Assembly: GCA_037176705.1 (NCBI GenBank) | Contig: CM073907.1 | Location: 15,469,001 to 15,533,000, forward strand | Length of the DNA: 64,000 nt | Source of the DNA: Molossus alvarezi | Taxonomy: Eukaryota; Chordata; Mammalia; Chiroptera; Molossidae | Direction: 5' to 3' | Shown: piece by piece, positions 1 to 12,261 of the stretch | Layout: every line of letters starts with the position of its first letter | Numbering within the stretch: position 1 is the stretch's first letter | Notes under the pieces: model-generated | Seen by the model: only the letters and a program-made list of their open reading frames with translations | Database searches by the model: none | Told to the model about the DNA's origin: nothing | Position numbers and translations under genes: made by a program

Positions 1-2717
1 ACGTGGGCTGTTTCCAGATCTTAGCTATTGCAAATAGTGCTGCTATAAACATGGGGGTACATATATTCTTTCTGATTGATTTTTCAGGCTTCAAACGGTA
101 TGTTCTTAGAAGTGGGATAACTGGATCAAATGACAATTTAATTTCCAATTTTTTGTGACATCACCATATTGTTTTCCTTATGGCTGCACCAGTGTGCATT
201 TTCACCAGCACTGTACTAGATTCCCCTTTTCTCCACACCTTCACCAACATTTGTTGTTTGATGATTTGTGGATGGTAGCCATTCTAACCCATGTGAAGTG
301 ATACCTCATAGTTGTTTTAACTTGCACCTCGCTGATGTTTAGTGACGTTGAGCATTTTTTCATATGTTTCTTGGCCATTTGTATGTCCTGTTGGGAGAAG
401 TGTCTATTTACGTCCTCCGCCCATTCATGAAATGGATTCTTTGTCTTCCTTTTGTTGAGGTGTATGAGGATGCTATACATACTGTAAATTTACCCCTTAT
501 CTGATGTACTGTAGGCAGTTATTCTCTATCATATAGTGGGTTCCCTTTCCACATTGATGCTTGTTTCTTTTGCTGTGCAGAAGCTTTTTAGTCCCATGTG
601 TTCATTCTTTTCTTTGTTTCCCTTGCCTTACGCATTGTAACCATAAAAATTCTGCTTTGTGCAATGTCTGGAATTTTTTTGCCTATATTTTCTTCTAGAA
701 TTTTTATAAATTTATAAGTCACATGTAGGCCATTTATCCATCTTGAGTTAATCCTGTGTATCGTGTATGTTGGCAGTCTAGTTTCATGTTTTTGCAAGTA
801 ACTCCAATTTTCCCAGCACCGTTTACAGAAGAGGCTGTTTTTACTCCACTGCATGCTCTTGCCATCTTGTCCAGTATTAATTGAGGATAATAATTTGGGT
901 CAATTTATGGGTTCTCTGTTCTGTTCCATTGATCTATATGCCTGATCTTGTGCCAGTACCAGGGTGTTTTGATTACAGTGGCTTTGTAGTATAATCTGAT
1001 ACCTGGTATTATGATCCCTCCTCCTTAGTTCTTTATTTTGTATATTACTGTGCCATTTAGGGGTCTTTTTTCGTTTCATATAAACTTGTTCAAGGTCTGT
1101 GTTGGATTTTGTCAAATGCTTTTTTTAGCATCTATTGATATGATCTTATGGGTTCTATCTTTTATTTTGTTTGTGTTGTGTCACATTTATTAATGCGGGA
1201 ATATTGTGCCATCCTTGCTTCCCTGGGATGTATCCCACTTGATGAATAATTTTTTTGATGTATTTCTGGATTTGAATGCTGAGATTTTGTTAAGGATTTT
1301 GGCATCTGTGTTTCATCAGGGATATTGGCCTGTAGTTGTGTTTCTTTGTAGTGTCTCTATCTGGTTTTGGAATTTATATTATTTTGGATTCATACAATGA
1401 GTTTGGAAGCCTCGTCTTCTTGGAATTTTCTTCAAATAGTTTGAGGAGAATGGGTGTTAGATCTTTGATTGTTTGATAAAACTCCCGATGAAGCCATGTA
1501 TGTCTGGGGTTTGGTTTGCTGGAAGTTTCCTGATGATATCTTCAATTTTCTTAGTTGTTATTGGTCTGTTCGAGTTTTCTGTCTCTTCCCGTTTCAGTTT
1601 TGGGAGACTGTTTCTAGAAATTTGTTTCTTTTGCCTAGATCGTCCAACTTATTGGCATATAATTGTTCGTAGTATATTTTAATGATCCTTTGTATTTCTG
1701 TGGTGTCAGTTGTTATTTCTCCTCACGTTTCTGATTTTGTTTACAGGGGTCCTCTCTTTCTGTTTCTTGTTGACTCTGGCTAAGAATCGATGCATCTTGT
1801 TTATCTTTTCAAAGAATCAGCTCTTTGTTTCATTGATTATTTTTCAAAGTGGCAGCTTTCTCTTTGTCTTTAATTTTTTTATTTATCAATTTGTTTTTGT
1901 TACAGATGTTTTTCATTTTTCCCCTATTGACACCCTCCTTCCCTTTCCCTCCCTGCTCCATCCCCAGCTTTGTTTTATCAATTTCCATGTCATCTACTCT
2001 ACGTCTTTCCATCAGAGCATTCATACCATGCACATTTAAGGTGATAGTTGGTATGTACTTATTTATTGCCATTTTTTTGTGTGGTTCTATTTTTCTTCTT
2101 ATTTCTTCTATTAATTACAGCAGTCCTTTTAGCATATCTTGCAGTGCTGCTGTAGTGTCAATATATTCCCATAGCCTTTTTTTTTTTTTTTTTTGTCTGG
2201 GAAGCTTTTTATTTGACCCTTTTTGAATGATAGCCTTGCTGGATAGAGTCGTCTTGGATTCAGATCCTTGGTTTTTATGACCTTGGTTACTTCATGGCAC
2301 TCCCTTCTGTAGTGGCCTGTAGTGTTTTTGAGGAGAAGTCAGGTGAGAGCCTTATGGGGTTTCCTTTGTAGGTAAGCTGTTGCTTATCTCTTGCTGCCTT
2401 TAGAATTCTCTCTTTGTCTTTAATTTTTGTCATTTTAATTACTATGTTTCTTGGTGTGGGCCTGTTTGGGTTCTTCCTATTTGGGGCTCTCTGTGCTTCT
2501 TAAACTTAAATGTCTTCTTCTTTCACCAAGTTAGGAATGTTTTCTGTCACTATTTCTTCAAATCTATTCTCTAATACTTGCCCATTTGGGGACTCCTATG
2601 ATGCAAATGTCATTACGTTTCCAGTTGTCCCACAGTTCTCTTCAGCTGTCTTCCTGTTTTTTAATTGTGTTTTCATATTCATTTTATGATTGATTGATTT
2701 TTTTTCTTCTCTGCCTT

Positions 2718-2963
2718 CTTTTTTTTATCCTCACCCGAGGACATTTTTCCATTTTTCGTTCAGATAGAGTGGGAATGATGGGGAGGAAGAGAGAGAGAGA
2801 GAAACATCGGCATGAAAGGGACACATTGAGTGGCTGCCACCCGCACGACCAACTAGGGCCAGGGACAAACTGCAACTGAGATACGTGCCCTTAGCAGGGA
2901 TCGAACCCGGGTCTCTCTGGACCGCAGGCCAATGCTCTAACCACTGAGCAAAACTGACCAGGA
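2718..2963 (-). mobile_element. Ves-type SINE (tRNA-derived)
   Basis: Read on the minus strand it starts with a tRNA-like head carrying an A-box-like GCTCAGTGG and a B-box-like GGTTCGATCCC, then the Ves body, a GA/CT-rich stretch and an A-rich tail next to TCCTCACCCGAGG on the plus strand. It is inserted in the ORF1 part of the surrounding L1. I could not define clean target-site duplications. Confidence 0.88.
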
Positions 2964-3038
2964 CTCTTCCCTGCTTTCTACTTCACTGATTCGGTTCTGA
3001 GCTTCATCTACTTTGCTGGTTAATCCTTCCAATGTGTT

Positions 3039-3306
3039 TTTTTTTTTATTTTTTTATTTTTTTTTAATCCTCACCCGAGGACATTTTTCCATTTTTTGTT
3101 CAGGTAGAGTGGGAGGGAGAGAGAGGAACAGAGAGAGAGAGAGAAACATCGATGCGAAAGGAACACATCGAGTGGCTGCCACCCGCACAACCGACCAGGG
3201 CCGGGGGACAAACTGCAACCGAAGTACGCGCCCTTTGCGGGAACCGTACCCGGGTCTCTCAGGACCGCAGGCCGACGCTGTAACCGCTGAGCCAAACCGG
3301 CCAGGG
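3039..3306 (-). mobile_element. Ves-type SINE with target-site duplication
   Basis: This is the same family and orientation as the SINE about 300 bp to the left. It is flanked by a perfect 13-bp duplication, CTTCCAATGTGTT, at 3,026-3,038 and 3,307-3,319. The poly-T on the plus strand at the left is the A-tail. The two SINEs differ at many positions, so they are separate insertions and not a tandem duplication. Confidence 0.92.
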
Positions 3307-3996
3307 CTTCCAATGTGTTCCTAAATTTCTGCTGTCATTCTTCATTTCCACTTGGTTGGTTTGCATTGTTTCTATAGCATTATTCATGGTGCTGATATCC
3401 TTACTCATGCTGTTGAGCTTCCTCAAGGTCATGGCTCTGAATTCTACCTCTGATAATTTGCTTAGCTACTTTTCATTGGCCTCATCTTGGAGAGAGTCCT
3501 CTTGTTCGTTCATTTGGGATATGTTCATTTGTTTCATCATTTTGGCTAACTCAGTGGATTTTGGAGCCTGCCAAATTTTTCCTATGGGTGTTGGTGTTCT
3601 GCTCTTTGTGGCTCCCTCTACTGTGTTTGGATGAGCCTGGGTGGGCCCACATTAAACATCACTGTTAAGTCTTACTTTCCCGGGTAGATTTGCAAGCCCA
3701 GAACAGGTTTAGTTATCCTCTAGCTTTTCCTGGTGGGTGGTAGTCTCAGTTAATCAATGCTTTGGAATGTAGCCCTGGTGCTCTGCATAAGAGGATTTCC
3801 AGAAGGTGGGATAGATGCTGGTTATTAATGAGCCTACATTTGCATTTTTTTGTCTCAGCAGGGAAAGTCTGAGCCTCCCAGGAGGGGTGCTGCTACTTTT
3901 TCCACAGCTTCCAGAAGGAGCACACAGGCCACCCAGGCCAGAGGAGGGTGCAGGTAAGCTGAGCGGTTTGCTCTGCTCTGGTTCCTGCTTAGAAAG

Positions 3997-4338
3997 ATGC
4001 TGTGGTCCCCGGCCTACAGCTCCTGTGTGCACCTGGTGGGCAGCCCCGCTTGGCCTGTGCTTTGGCTTCCTGGTGCTTGGCTACGTGCTCTGCCTGGTCT
4101 TGGGCACCCTGGTCTCTCATCGGTAGCCCTGCCCTGGGAGGACCTGCTGTGCCAGGAGCTGCACAAGATGAAGCAGCGCCTCCCTGAGTGCCAGTGCCTG
4201 TCTGAGCCACATCTCTAGCAGGTTGTGGGCCGGGTGCTGGAGGCAGCAGCCACTGGGTGCTCAGCAATGCCTCTGCCCACTGGAACGTGGACTTCACCTA
4301 TGCGCTTGCCTTCACCAGCACCATGCTCTCCACCACAG
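3997..4338 (+). pseudogene. KCNK1: KCNK1 (TWIK-1) exon 1 pseudogene fragment
   Basis: KCNK1 encodes a two-pore-domain potassium channel subunit; exon 1 covers the N-terminus, first membrane helix, extracellular cap and the start of the first pore loop. Here the three frames together give recognisable pieces: an ATG followed by MLWSPAYSSCVHLV, then CFGFLVLGYVLCLVLGTLV (helix M1), then WEDLLCQELHKMKQRLPE and CQCLSEPHL (cap), then VVGRVLEA, then SNASAHWNVDFTYALAF and MLSTTG (pore helix and first filter glycine). A one-base deletion near 4,050, further frameshifts and an in-frame TAG at about 4,216 destroy the gene. The match stops at ACAG followed by GTAGG, inside the filter glycine codon, where K2P genes are known to carry a conserved intron. 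It is therefore a DNA-level copy of exon plus intron start, not a processed mRNA copy. L1 sequence lies on both sides. KCNK6 and KCNK7 fit less well. Confidence 0.85.
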
Positions 4339-5230
4339 GTAGGATCCCAGTGGCCTGGCACCACATCCGCTCCCCACCCCACGCTCCACACCCCATGGGT
4401 CCCCAACCCCTTTCTGCCTCCCCCACCCAAGTGTCACCAGCCCCTCTGCCCCACCTGCCTCCACCTAGGTGTCAGTTGCCCCTCCGCCATGCCTGCCCCT
4501 ACCTCAGTGTCAGCAGCACCTCAGCCGTGCCTGCCCCCACTCTGGTGTCACCAGCCCCTTCTCCCTGCCTTCCCCCACCCTGGTGTCTCCAGAACCTATG
4601 CTCCACCTGCCCCCACCTCGGTGTCACCATCCTCTCTGTCCTGCATGCTTCCTCTCCACCACAGGTAGGATCCCAGTGGCCTGGCACCACATCCGCTCCC
4701 CACCCCACGCTCCACACCCCATGGGTCCCCAACCCCTTTCTGCCTCTCCCACCCAAGTGTCACCAGCCCCTCTGCCCCGCCTGCCTCCACCTAGGTGTCA
4801 GTTGCCCCTCCGCCATGCCTGCCACTACCTCAGTGTCAGCAGCACCTCAGCCGTACCTGCCCCCACTCTGGTGTCACCAGCCCCTTCTCCCCGCCTTCCC
4901 CCACCCTGGTGTCTCCAGAACCTATGCCCCACCTGCCCCCACCCTGGTGTCTCCAGCTCTTCCGCCCCGCCTGCCCCCACCTCGGTGTCACCATCCTCTC
5001 TGTCCTGCATGCTCCCTCTCCAGTGTCACCAGCCCCTCCACCCCGACTGCCCTCATCCTCAGTGTCACCAGCTCCTCTGCCCAGCCTGCCTTCACCCCAG
5101 TGTCACTAGCCCCTCCACCACACCTGTTCCCTCCCTGGTGTCACTAACACCTCAGCCTGCCTGTCCCCACCCCATGCATCCCCAGCCCCTTTGTTTCGCC
5201 TTCCCCCACTCTAGTGTCACCAGCCCCTCC
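4339..5230. repeat. C-rich minisatellite in the former KCNK1 intron 1, with 326-bp higher-order duplication
   Basis: After the splice donor the plus strand consists of diverged units of about 38 bp, each built around GTGTCACCAGCCCCTC and a CCTGCCCCCACC block. A second level is visible: the segment starting at the exon end, including CACCACAGGTAGG, recurs 326 bp later (donor at 4,339 and again at 4,665). The long proline-rich plus-strand frames here (up to about 296 codons) come only from the stop-poor repeat composition and are not a gene. The strands are strongly asymmetric, pyrimidine-rich on plus. Confidence 0.85.
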
Positions 5231-5334
5231 TGCCTGGCCACCGGCACCTCCCTGTGCCTCTCCTGTGGGGACTCACAAAGGGCAGGCTGGTGGAGTCCTA
5301 ACCTGGTGAAGTGGCCTCAGGTCATCACTTGGGG

Positions 5335-6040
5335 GTGTGTTTGATACATTGCTGGATTTTATTTGCTAATATTTTGTTAAGAATTTTGGCATCTGTGTTA
5401 ATCAAGGATATTGGCCTATAGCTTTCTTTTGTTTGTAGTGTCTTTACCTGGTTTGGGAATTAGAATCATGCTGGCCTTATAAAGTGTGTTTGGAAGTGTT
5501 CCATCTTCTTGGACTTTTTGTAATAGTTTGAGAAGGATGGGTGTGAGTTCTTTGAATGTTCAGAAAAACTCCCCCGTGAAGCTGTCCAAACCCAGGCTTT
5601 TGTTTGCTGGGAGATTCTTGATTATATCTTCAATTTTCATAGTTGTGATTGGTCTGCCCAAGTTTTCTATCTCTTCCCCATTCATTGCTGGCAGATGATG
5701 TATTTCCAGAAGTTTGTCCATTGGTTTATCTTTTGAATTTTTTTTAGTCAGTATGTTGACTATTTGTGCTGTGATCTTTGCTATTCATTTCCTACTATTT
5801 AGTTTGAGGTTATCTTTTGTTTGTTTGTTTCGTTTTCTCTATAGTTTTTTAAGTTCTTATGTGAGATAGTCAATTAGAAAATCTTGTTTCCTGAGGTAGA
5901 CATGTAGGGTATAAACTTCCCTATCAGAACTACTGTCACTGAATCCCATTGATTTTGTGTTGTTGTTTGTTCACTTTCATTGGTTTCCGTGAAGTTTATA
6001 AGTTTTTCTAAATCTCCCTGTAAACCCATTTATTGTTTAT
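5335..6040 (-). mobile_element. L1 fragment (ORF2, RT to endonuclease part)
   Basis: Minus-strand ORF2 fragment beginning in the early RT region and continuing through the linker into the endonuclease region. It is cut on the left by the minisatellite island and on the right by the A-rich 3' end of the next L1. No frame longer than about 70 codons remains. It may once have been continuous with the L1 5'UTR at the left of the KCNK1 island, but this cannot be shown because different parts of L1 abut. Confidence 0.85.
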
Positions 6041-7331
6041 TTTATATTTTATATTGTTAATATATTTTATGAATGAATGAATTAATTTTTGTTACAGATG
6101 TTTCTCCTCCCCATCACTGATTCCCCCCCCTTCCCTCCCTGCCCTGTCCCTAGCTTTGTTGTCCATGTGCATTGTTCATGAATACATGTATATAAGTTCT
6201 GTGGTTTATCTCTCCCCCACCATTCCCTATTCTGGGGATTGTCAGTCTGTGCCCGACTTCCACATTTCTGGGACTACCCCATTCCTCAGACTGTTATGTT
6301 CATTATATTCCACAAATAAGTGAGATCATATGATACTTGTCTTTCTCTATTTGGCATGTTTTGCTTAGGATAATACTTTCCAGGTCCCTCGGTGTATTCT
6401 CAAAAGATAAGATATTTTTCTTTCTTACATCTGCAGAGTACTCCATTGTGTATATGTACCACAGCTTTTTTATCCATTTGTCTACTGATGGACACTTGGC
6501 TGTGTCCAGACCTTAGCTATTGTAAGTAATGCTGCTACGAACCTGGGGATAAATATATTCTTTCTGATGGGTGTTTCAGGCTTCTTAGTGTATATTCCTA
6601 GAAGTGGGATCACTGAGTCAAATGGAAGTTCAATTTTTAAGTTTTTGAGGTAACACCATATTGTTTTCCATAGTGGCTGCACCAGTCTGCATTCCCACCA
6701 GCAGTGTACTGGAGTCCCCTTTCTCCACACCCTCGCCAAGACTCGTAGTTTGATGATTTGTTCATGGCGGCCTTTCTGACAAGTGTGTGGTGATATCTCA
6801 TTGTTGTTTTAATTTGCATCTTTCTGATGATTGGTGATGTTGAGCATTTATTCATATGTCTCTTACCATTTGTATTTACTGTTTGGAGAGGTGTCTGTTT
6901 AGTTCCTCTGCCCATTTCTTAATTGGATTCTTTGTCTTCCTATGGTTGAGTTTTATAAGCACTCTATATTTTGGAAATTAACCCTTATCTGATGCATCAT
7001 CGGCGATTTTGGTCTTCCAGATATTACAATCCCTTTTCATTTTGATGGTTATTTCTTTAGCTGTGCAGAAGCTTTTCAGTTTGAAGTAGTCTCACGTGTT
7101 TGTTTGTTTGTTTGTTTGTTTATTTATTTATTTATTTATTTATTTTGGTGTGTATGTGTCTGTTGCTTTAGTTGTTATACCAGTGAAAATTCTTCTGGCT
7201 ATCTCAGAAATTTTGTGACCTGCACTTTCTTCTGGAATTTGTATGGATTCACGAGTTACATTTAAGTATTTTATCCATTTCGAGTTTATTCTCATGTATG
7301 GTGTTAAGTTCTGGTCTAGCGTCATTTTTTG

Positions 7332-7362
<31 letters not shown>

Positions 7363-10047
7363 GCAAGTAGCTGTCTAATTTTTCCAACATCATTTATTGA
7401 AGAGACTGTCTTGACTCCACTGTATGTTGTTGCCAACATTGTCAAATGTTAATTGAACATATTGTCCTGGGTCAATTTCTGGGTTCTCTATTCTGTTCCA
7501 TTTACCTGTCTGCATGTTCCTGTGCCAGTACCAGGCTTTTGTTTTGTTTTATTACAGTGGCTTTGTGGTATAATCTGAAATCTGGTCATGTGATCCCTCC
7601 TACTTTTTTCTTCTTTTTCAAGAATTCTGTGGCTACTAGGGGTCTTTTTTAGTTTTATATGAACTTTTGGAGTGTTTGTTTTAGTTCAGTGAAGTAAGTC
7701 ATTGGTATTTTGGTGAGGATTGCATTGAATATATAGATAGCTTTGGGTAGTATGGACATTTTAATGATGTTAATTCTTCCAATCCGTGAACAAGGTATAT
7801 GCTCTCACTTTTTTATATCTTCCTCCACTTCTAATTTCAGTGACCTGTAGTTATCTGTGAAGAAGTCCTTTACTTCTTTTCTGAAGTTTATTCCTTCGTA
7901 TTTTAATTTTTTTTTGCTGTGATGGTAAATGAAATTGATTTTTTAGTTTCTCTTTCTGTGATTCCATCTTTGGTGTGCAAAAGTGCCATTGATTTCTTGA
8001 CATTAATTTTGCGTTTTGCCACTTTGCCAATTTCATTTATTAAGTCTAGAGTCTTTAGGGGTTTCTATATACCATATTATGTCATCTGCATATAATGACA
8101 GTTTCACTTCCTCCTTTCTAATTTGGATCCCTTTTATTTTTTCTTCATGTGTAATTGCTGTGTCTAAGACTTCCAATTCTATGTTAAATAAGAGAGGCAA
8201 ATGGGCATCCCTGTGTTGTTCTCATTCTTAAGGGGATTGCCTTTTGTTTTTGCCCATTGAGTATGTTGTTGGCTGTGTTTTTCCTGTGTGGCCTTTATTA
8301 TATTGCGATATGGCCCGTCTATTCCCACATTGCTGAGCGTTTCCTATCACAAATTGGTGCTGGATTTTTTTGAATGCTTTTTTAGGAATTATTTATATGA
8401 TCATATGATTTTTATCTTTTATTCCGTTTATGCAATGTATCACATTTATTGATTTGCTTATATTGTTTTATCCTTGAGTGCCTGGAACCTAACCCACTTG
8501 GTCGTAATGAATAATGTGTTTGATGTGTTGTTGGGTTTGATTTGCTAACATTTTGTTAAGAATTTGGCATCTGTGTTAATCAAAAATATTGCCCTGTAGT
8601 TTTCTTTAGTTTATAGTGTCTTCATGTGGTTTGGGAATTAGCATTATGCTGGCCTCAGAAAGTGTGTTTGGAAGTGTTCCGTCTTCTTGAATTTATTGAA
8701 ATAGTTTGAGAAGAATGGGTGTTAGTTCTTTGAATGTTCAGTAAAACTCCCTCGTGAACCAGTCCGAGCATGGGCTTTTGTTTGCTGGAAGATTCTTGGT
8801 TATATCTTCAATTTTCTTAGCTGTGATTGGTCTCTTCACGTTTTCTATCTCTCTCCCGTTCAGTTCTGGGAGATTACGTATTTCTAGAAATTTGTCCATT
8901 TGTTCATCTTTTGAATTATTTTTAGTCTCTATGTTGTCTCTTTCTGCTCTGTTCTTTGCTATTCCTTGGTACTGATTAGTCTGATGTTTTTCTTATTTGT
9001 ATGTTTCATTTTCTTTATAGTTTTTTAAGTTCTGATGTGATATAGTCAATTAGAAAATCTTGTTTTCTGAGGTTGACATGTAGGGGATAAACTTCCTTTT
9101 CAGGACTACTTTCACTGAATCCCATTAATTTTGCATTGTTGTGTGTTTACTTTCATTGGTTTCCATGAAGTTTTAAATTTTTCTTGATCTCCTTGTGAAC
9201 CGATTCATTGTTTAATAACATGCTATTTAATCTTATTTTTTTGAAATGTTTTCATGTATTCTTTTGTAATTTATTTCTAGTTTCCCGTCTCTTCACTTTC
9301 TACCTATGTAAGACTTTTGTTGTGAGTTGAGTCTCATAAACAATATATATGTGAGCTATGCATTGTTATGTTATGTACTCTGTGTCTTTTCATGGGAGTG
9401 TTTAATCTATTTGTGTTTAAGGCAATTATTGATATGTACTTATTTATTGCAATTTTCATTTATTATGGTTAGATTTCTCTTCCTATGTGTTCTGCTTATT
9501 ACAGCACTCCTTTTAACATTTCTTAGAGAGCTGTTTGTTGCTAACATATTCTATTAGCCTTTTTGTCTGGGAAGCTCTTCCTTTATTTCACCTTCTATTT
9601 TCAATGGCAGTCTTCGTGGATAGAATAGTCTTGGATTCAGATCATTGTTTTTCGTTACCTTGATCGCTTCATGACTTTCTCCTCTGTCCAGTAGTGTTTT
9701 TGTTGAGCATTCAGCTGATAAGGTTATGTGATTTTCTTTGTGGGTAATCCGTTGCTTATTTCTTGCCATGTTTCGAATTCTATTTCTCTCTTTAATTTTT
9801 TCCCTTTAATTATTATGTGTCTAGATGTGGGCCTCTTTGGATTCTTCAAAGTTGAAGCTCTTTTTGCTTCTAGAAGGTATATGTCATTTTTCTTCACCAA
9901 GTTATGAGTGTTTTCTGACACTATTTCTTCAAATATTTTCTCTGTCCCTTGCTCATTTTCTTCTTTTCCTAAAACTTCTATGATGTGTGTGTTATTGTGT
10001 TTCATGGTGTTCCACAGTTCTCTTAGTCTGTCTTTCTGTTTTTTAAT
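6041..10047 (-). mobile_element. L1 retrotransposon, 3'UTR through ORF2 to partial ORF1
   Basis: The L1 3' end starts at the T-rich stretch near 6,041 with the 3'UTR signature TTACAGATGTTTCTCC. ORF2 follows (about 6,450-9,460), then the ORF1 C-terminal half (LSAECSTKTLLDRGESHEA and LKIEGEIKE at 9,554-9,769) and middle part to about 10,047, where the element ends abruptly inside ORF1. Reverse-strand pieces such as [19 protein letters not shown] (6,482-6,739) mark the ORF2 C-terminus. Frames are broken many times, so it is inactive. A TTTG/TTTA microsatellite interrupts ORF2. Confidence 0.9.
7097..7146. repeat. (GTTT)n(ATTT)n microsatellite
   Basis: Five GTTT units are followed by about six ATTT units inside an L1 ORF2. 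Intact copies elsewhere in the window (for example near 540-620 and 19,640-19,700) lack it, so the tract expanded after this L1 inserted. Confidence 0.9.
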
Positions 10048-12145
10048 TGTTTGTTTTAATATGCATCTCTCTGATGGTTAATAATGTTGAGCATTTCTTT
10101 ATATGTCTGTTAGCCATTTGTATGTCCTGTTTGGAGAGGTGTCTATTTAGTTCCTCTGCCCAGTTTTTAATTGGCTTCTTTGTCTTCCTTTTGTTGAGTT
10201 CTATGAGCACTCTCTATATATTGGAAATTAACCCCTTGTTAGCTATATTATTGTCAATTATGCTCTCTCATACAGTGGGTAGCCTTTCCGTTTTGATGAT
10301 TGTATTTTTTGCTCTGCAGAAGCTTTTGAGTTTTATGTAGTCCCGTGTGTTCATCTTCTCCTTTGTTTCTATTGCTTTTTCTAATGTATCAGTGAAAATT
10401 TTGCTGTATATGATGTCTGAAATTTATTGCCTACAGTTTCTTCAAGGGTTTTTATGAATTAATGAGTCCCATTTAGGTCTTTTATTCTTTCTGAGTTTAT
10501 TCTTCTGTAGGGTGTAAGTTGATGGTCTAGTTTCATTTTTCTGCATGTAGCTGTCCAATTTTCCTAACACCATTTAATAAAGAGGCTGTCGTTACTCCAC
10601 TGTATGATCTCTCCAACTTTGTCAAATATTTATTGAGCATATCTCCTTGGGTATTTCTGGGTTCTCTGTTCTTTTCCACTGGTCTATATGCCTGTTCTTG
10701 TGCCAGTACCGTGCTGTTTTGATTACAGTGGCTTTGTAGCATTACCTGAAGTCTGGTAATGTGATCACTCCAACTTTGTTCTTCTTTTTCAAGATTGCTG
10801 GGGTTATTCGTTTTTTTTGTGTTTTTTTTTTAAATTTGATATGAACTTTTGAAGTACTTTTTCTAATTCTGTGAAGTATGCCATTGGCATTTTGATGGGG
10901 ATTGCATTGAATCTATAGATTGCTTTGGGTAATATGGACATTTTAATGATGTTAATTCTTCCAATCCAAGAACAGAGTATGTGCTTCCACATTTTTATAT
11001 CTTCCTCTCTTTATTTTTTGAATGAATTGTAGTTTTCTGCAAATAGGTCCTTTATATCTTTGGTTAAGTTTATTCCTAGGCATGTTAATTTTTTTTTGCC
11101 ACAATGGTAAATGGGATTGTCTTCTTAGTATCTCTTTGTGTGAATTCATCATTGGTGTATAAGAATGCCATCTATTTCTTGACATTAATTTTGTATCCTC
11201 CTAGTTTTCCAAATTCATTTATTATGTCTAGCAACTTTTTGATGGAGTCTTTGGGGTTTTCTACGCATAGAATCATGTCATCTGCCGATAATGACAGTTG
11301 CACTTTCTCCTTTCCAATTTGGATCCCTTTTATTTTTTCCTTCTGTTTGATTGCTGTGGGTAAGACTTCCAATCCTACGTTATATGAGAGTGGGAAGAGT
11401 GGGCACCCTTGCCTTCTTTTTGTTTGTAATGAAAATGCTTTTATTTATTGCCCATTGATTATGGTGTTGGTTGTTGGTCTTTCATATATGGCCTGTATTA
11501 TGTCTAGATATGATCCCTCTATTTTTGCTGAGTGTTTTTATCAGAAATGGATGCTGGATTTTGTCAAAGGCTTTTTCGGCATCTATTGATATGATCATGT
11601 GGTTTTTATTCTTCATTTTATTTATGTGGTGTATCACGTTTATTGATTTGCGAATATTGTACCAGCCTTGCATCTCTGGGATGAATCCCACTTAGTCATG
11701 GTGGATAATTTTTTCAGCGTATAGCTGGATTTTATTAGCTAGTATTTTGTTCACAATTTTGGAGTCTATGTTCATTAGGGATATTGGCCTCTAAGTTTCT
11801 TTCTTTGTAGTGTCTTTTTCTGGTTTGGAAGTAGGATTATGCTGGCTTCATAAAACAAGTTTGGAAGTCTTCCTTCTTCTTGAATTTTTTGAAATAGTTT
11901 GAGGAGAATCTGTTTTATTTATTCTTTGAATGTTTGATGAAACTCGCCCGTGAAGCAATCCGGGCCTGGGCTTTTGTTTGCTGTGAGAGTCTTGATTATA
12001 TCTTCAATTTCTCTTGTTGTTATTGGTCGGTTCATGTTTTCTACCTCATTCTGGTCCAGTTTAGGGAGACTATGTTTCTTGAAATTTATCCATTTCGCTT
12101 AGATTGTCGAATTTTTGCCATATCATTGTTCATAGTAGGCTTTGC
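10048..12145 (-). mobile_element. L1 fragment (ORF2 C-terminus to RT N-terminus)
   Basis: At 10,048 the sequence jumps from ORF1 of the previous element to the ORF2 C-terminal region of this one. Recognisable reverse-strand peptides are [20 protein letters not shown] (10,804-10,992), KGIQIGKEKVQLSLSADDM with the ADD catalytic box kept (11,172-11,372), and [19 protein letters not shown] followed by [13 protein letters not shown] (11,482-11,691). It stops near 12,145 in the RT/endonuclease linker. Several frameshifts and stops are present. Confidence 0.9.
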
Positions 12146-12261
12146 ACAGGTGTGTTACCTGGGATGTTAAACCAAGGGCTCCGCTCCCAGCTAAGGGTGG
12201 GTGAGGCTGCGGCAGCTCCCAGCCAAGTGCATAGTACCCAGCAGGACCCAGCCATGACTGC
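12146..12261 (-). mobile_element. L1 5'UTR remnant (GC-rich)
   Basis: This short GC-rich piece with repeated CCCAGC(T/C)AAG motifs resembles the distal 5'UTR seen at about 24,208-24,310 and 35,140-35,200. It sits between two L1 ORF2 fragments and belongs to neither in the normal order, so it marks a rearrangement junction. Confidence 0.6.

Larger units (their letters stand above)
1..3920 (-). mobile_element. Rearranged L1 retrotransposon (composite, class-1 5'UTR)
   Basis: Minus-strand L1 running from the ORF2 C-terminal region (cut by the window edge) to its 5'UTR. Reverse-strand peptides such as [20 protein letters not shown] (about 241-480) match the ORF2 C-terminus. Two internal rearrangements are visible. 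Near 1,085-1,105 the C-terminal region jumps straight to the FDKIQHPF part of the reverse transcriptase (RT), losing roughly 750 bp including the catalytic ADD box. At about 1,868-2,012 a piece that looks like L1 3'UTR sits between the RT linker and the first codons of ORF2, replacing most of the endonuclease. ORF1 follows (about 2,110-3,550), interrupted by two SINEs, then 5'UTR resembling that at 23.7-24.4 and 34.6-35.2 kb. All frames are broken, so it cannot move itself. Confidence 0.9.

Noticed and set aside
1206..2226. Hydrophobic plus-strand frames that look like membrane proteins
   Set aside because: They are antisense shadows of A-rich L1 ORFs, whose complement is T-rich and reads as Phe/Leu/Ser-rich peptides. 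The same applies across all L1 blocks.
3997..4338. An intact potassium channel gene
   Set aside because: Frameshifts and an in-frame stop are visible, and no later KCNK1 exons are present.
4257..5344. Long proline-rich plus-strand open frames (about 296 and 291 codons)
   Set aside because: They come from the stop-poor 38-bp minisatellite and have no start context, domain or splice logic.
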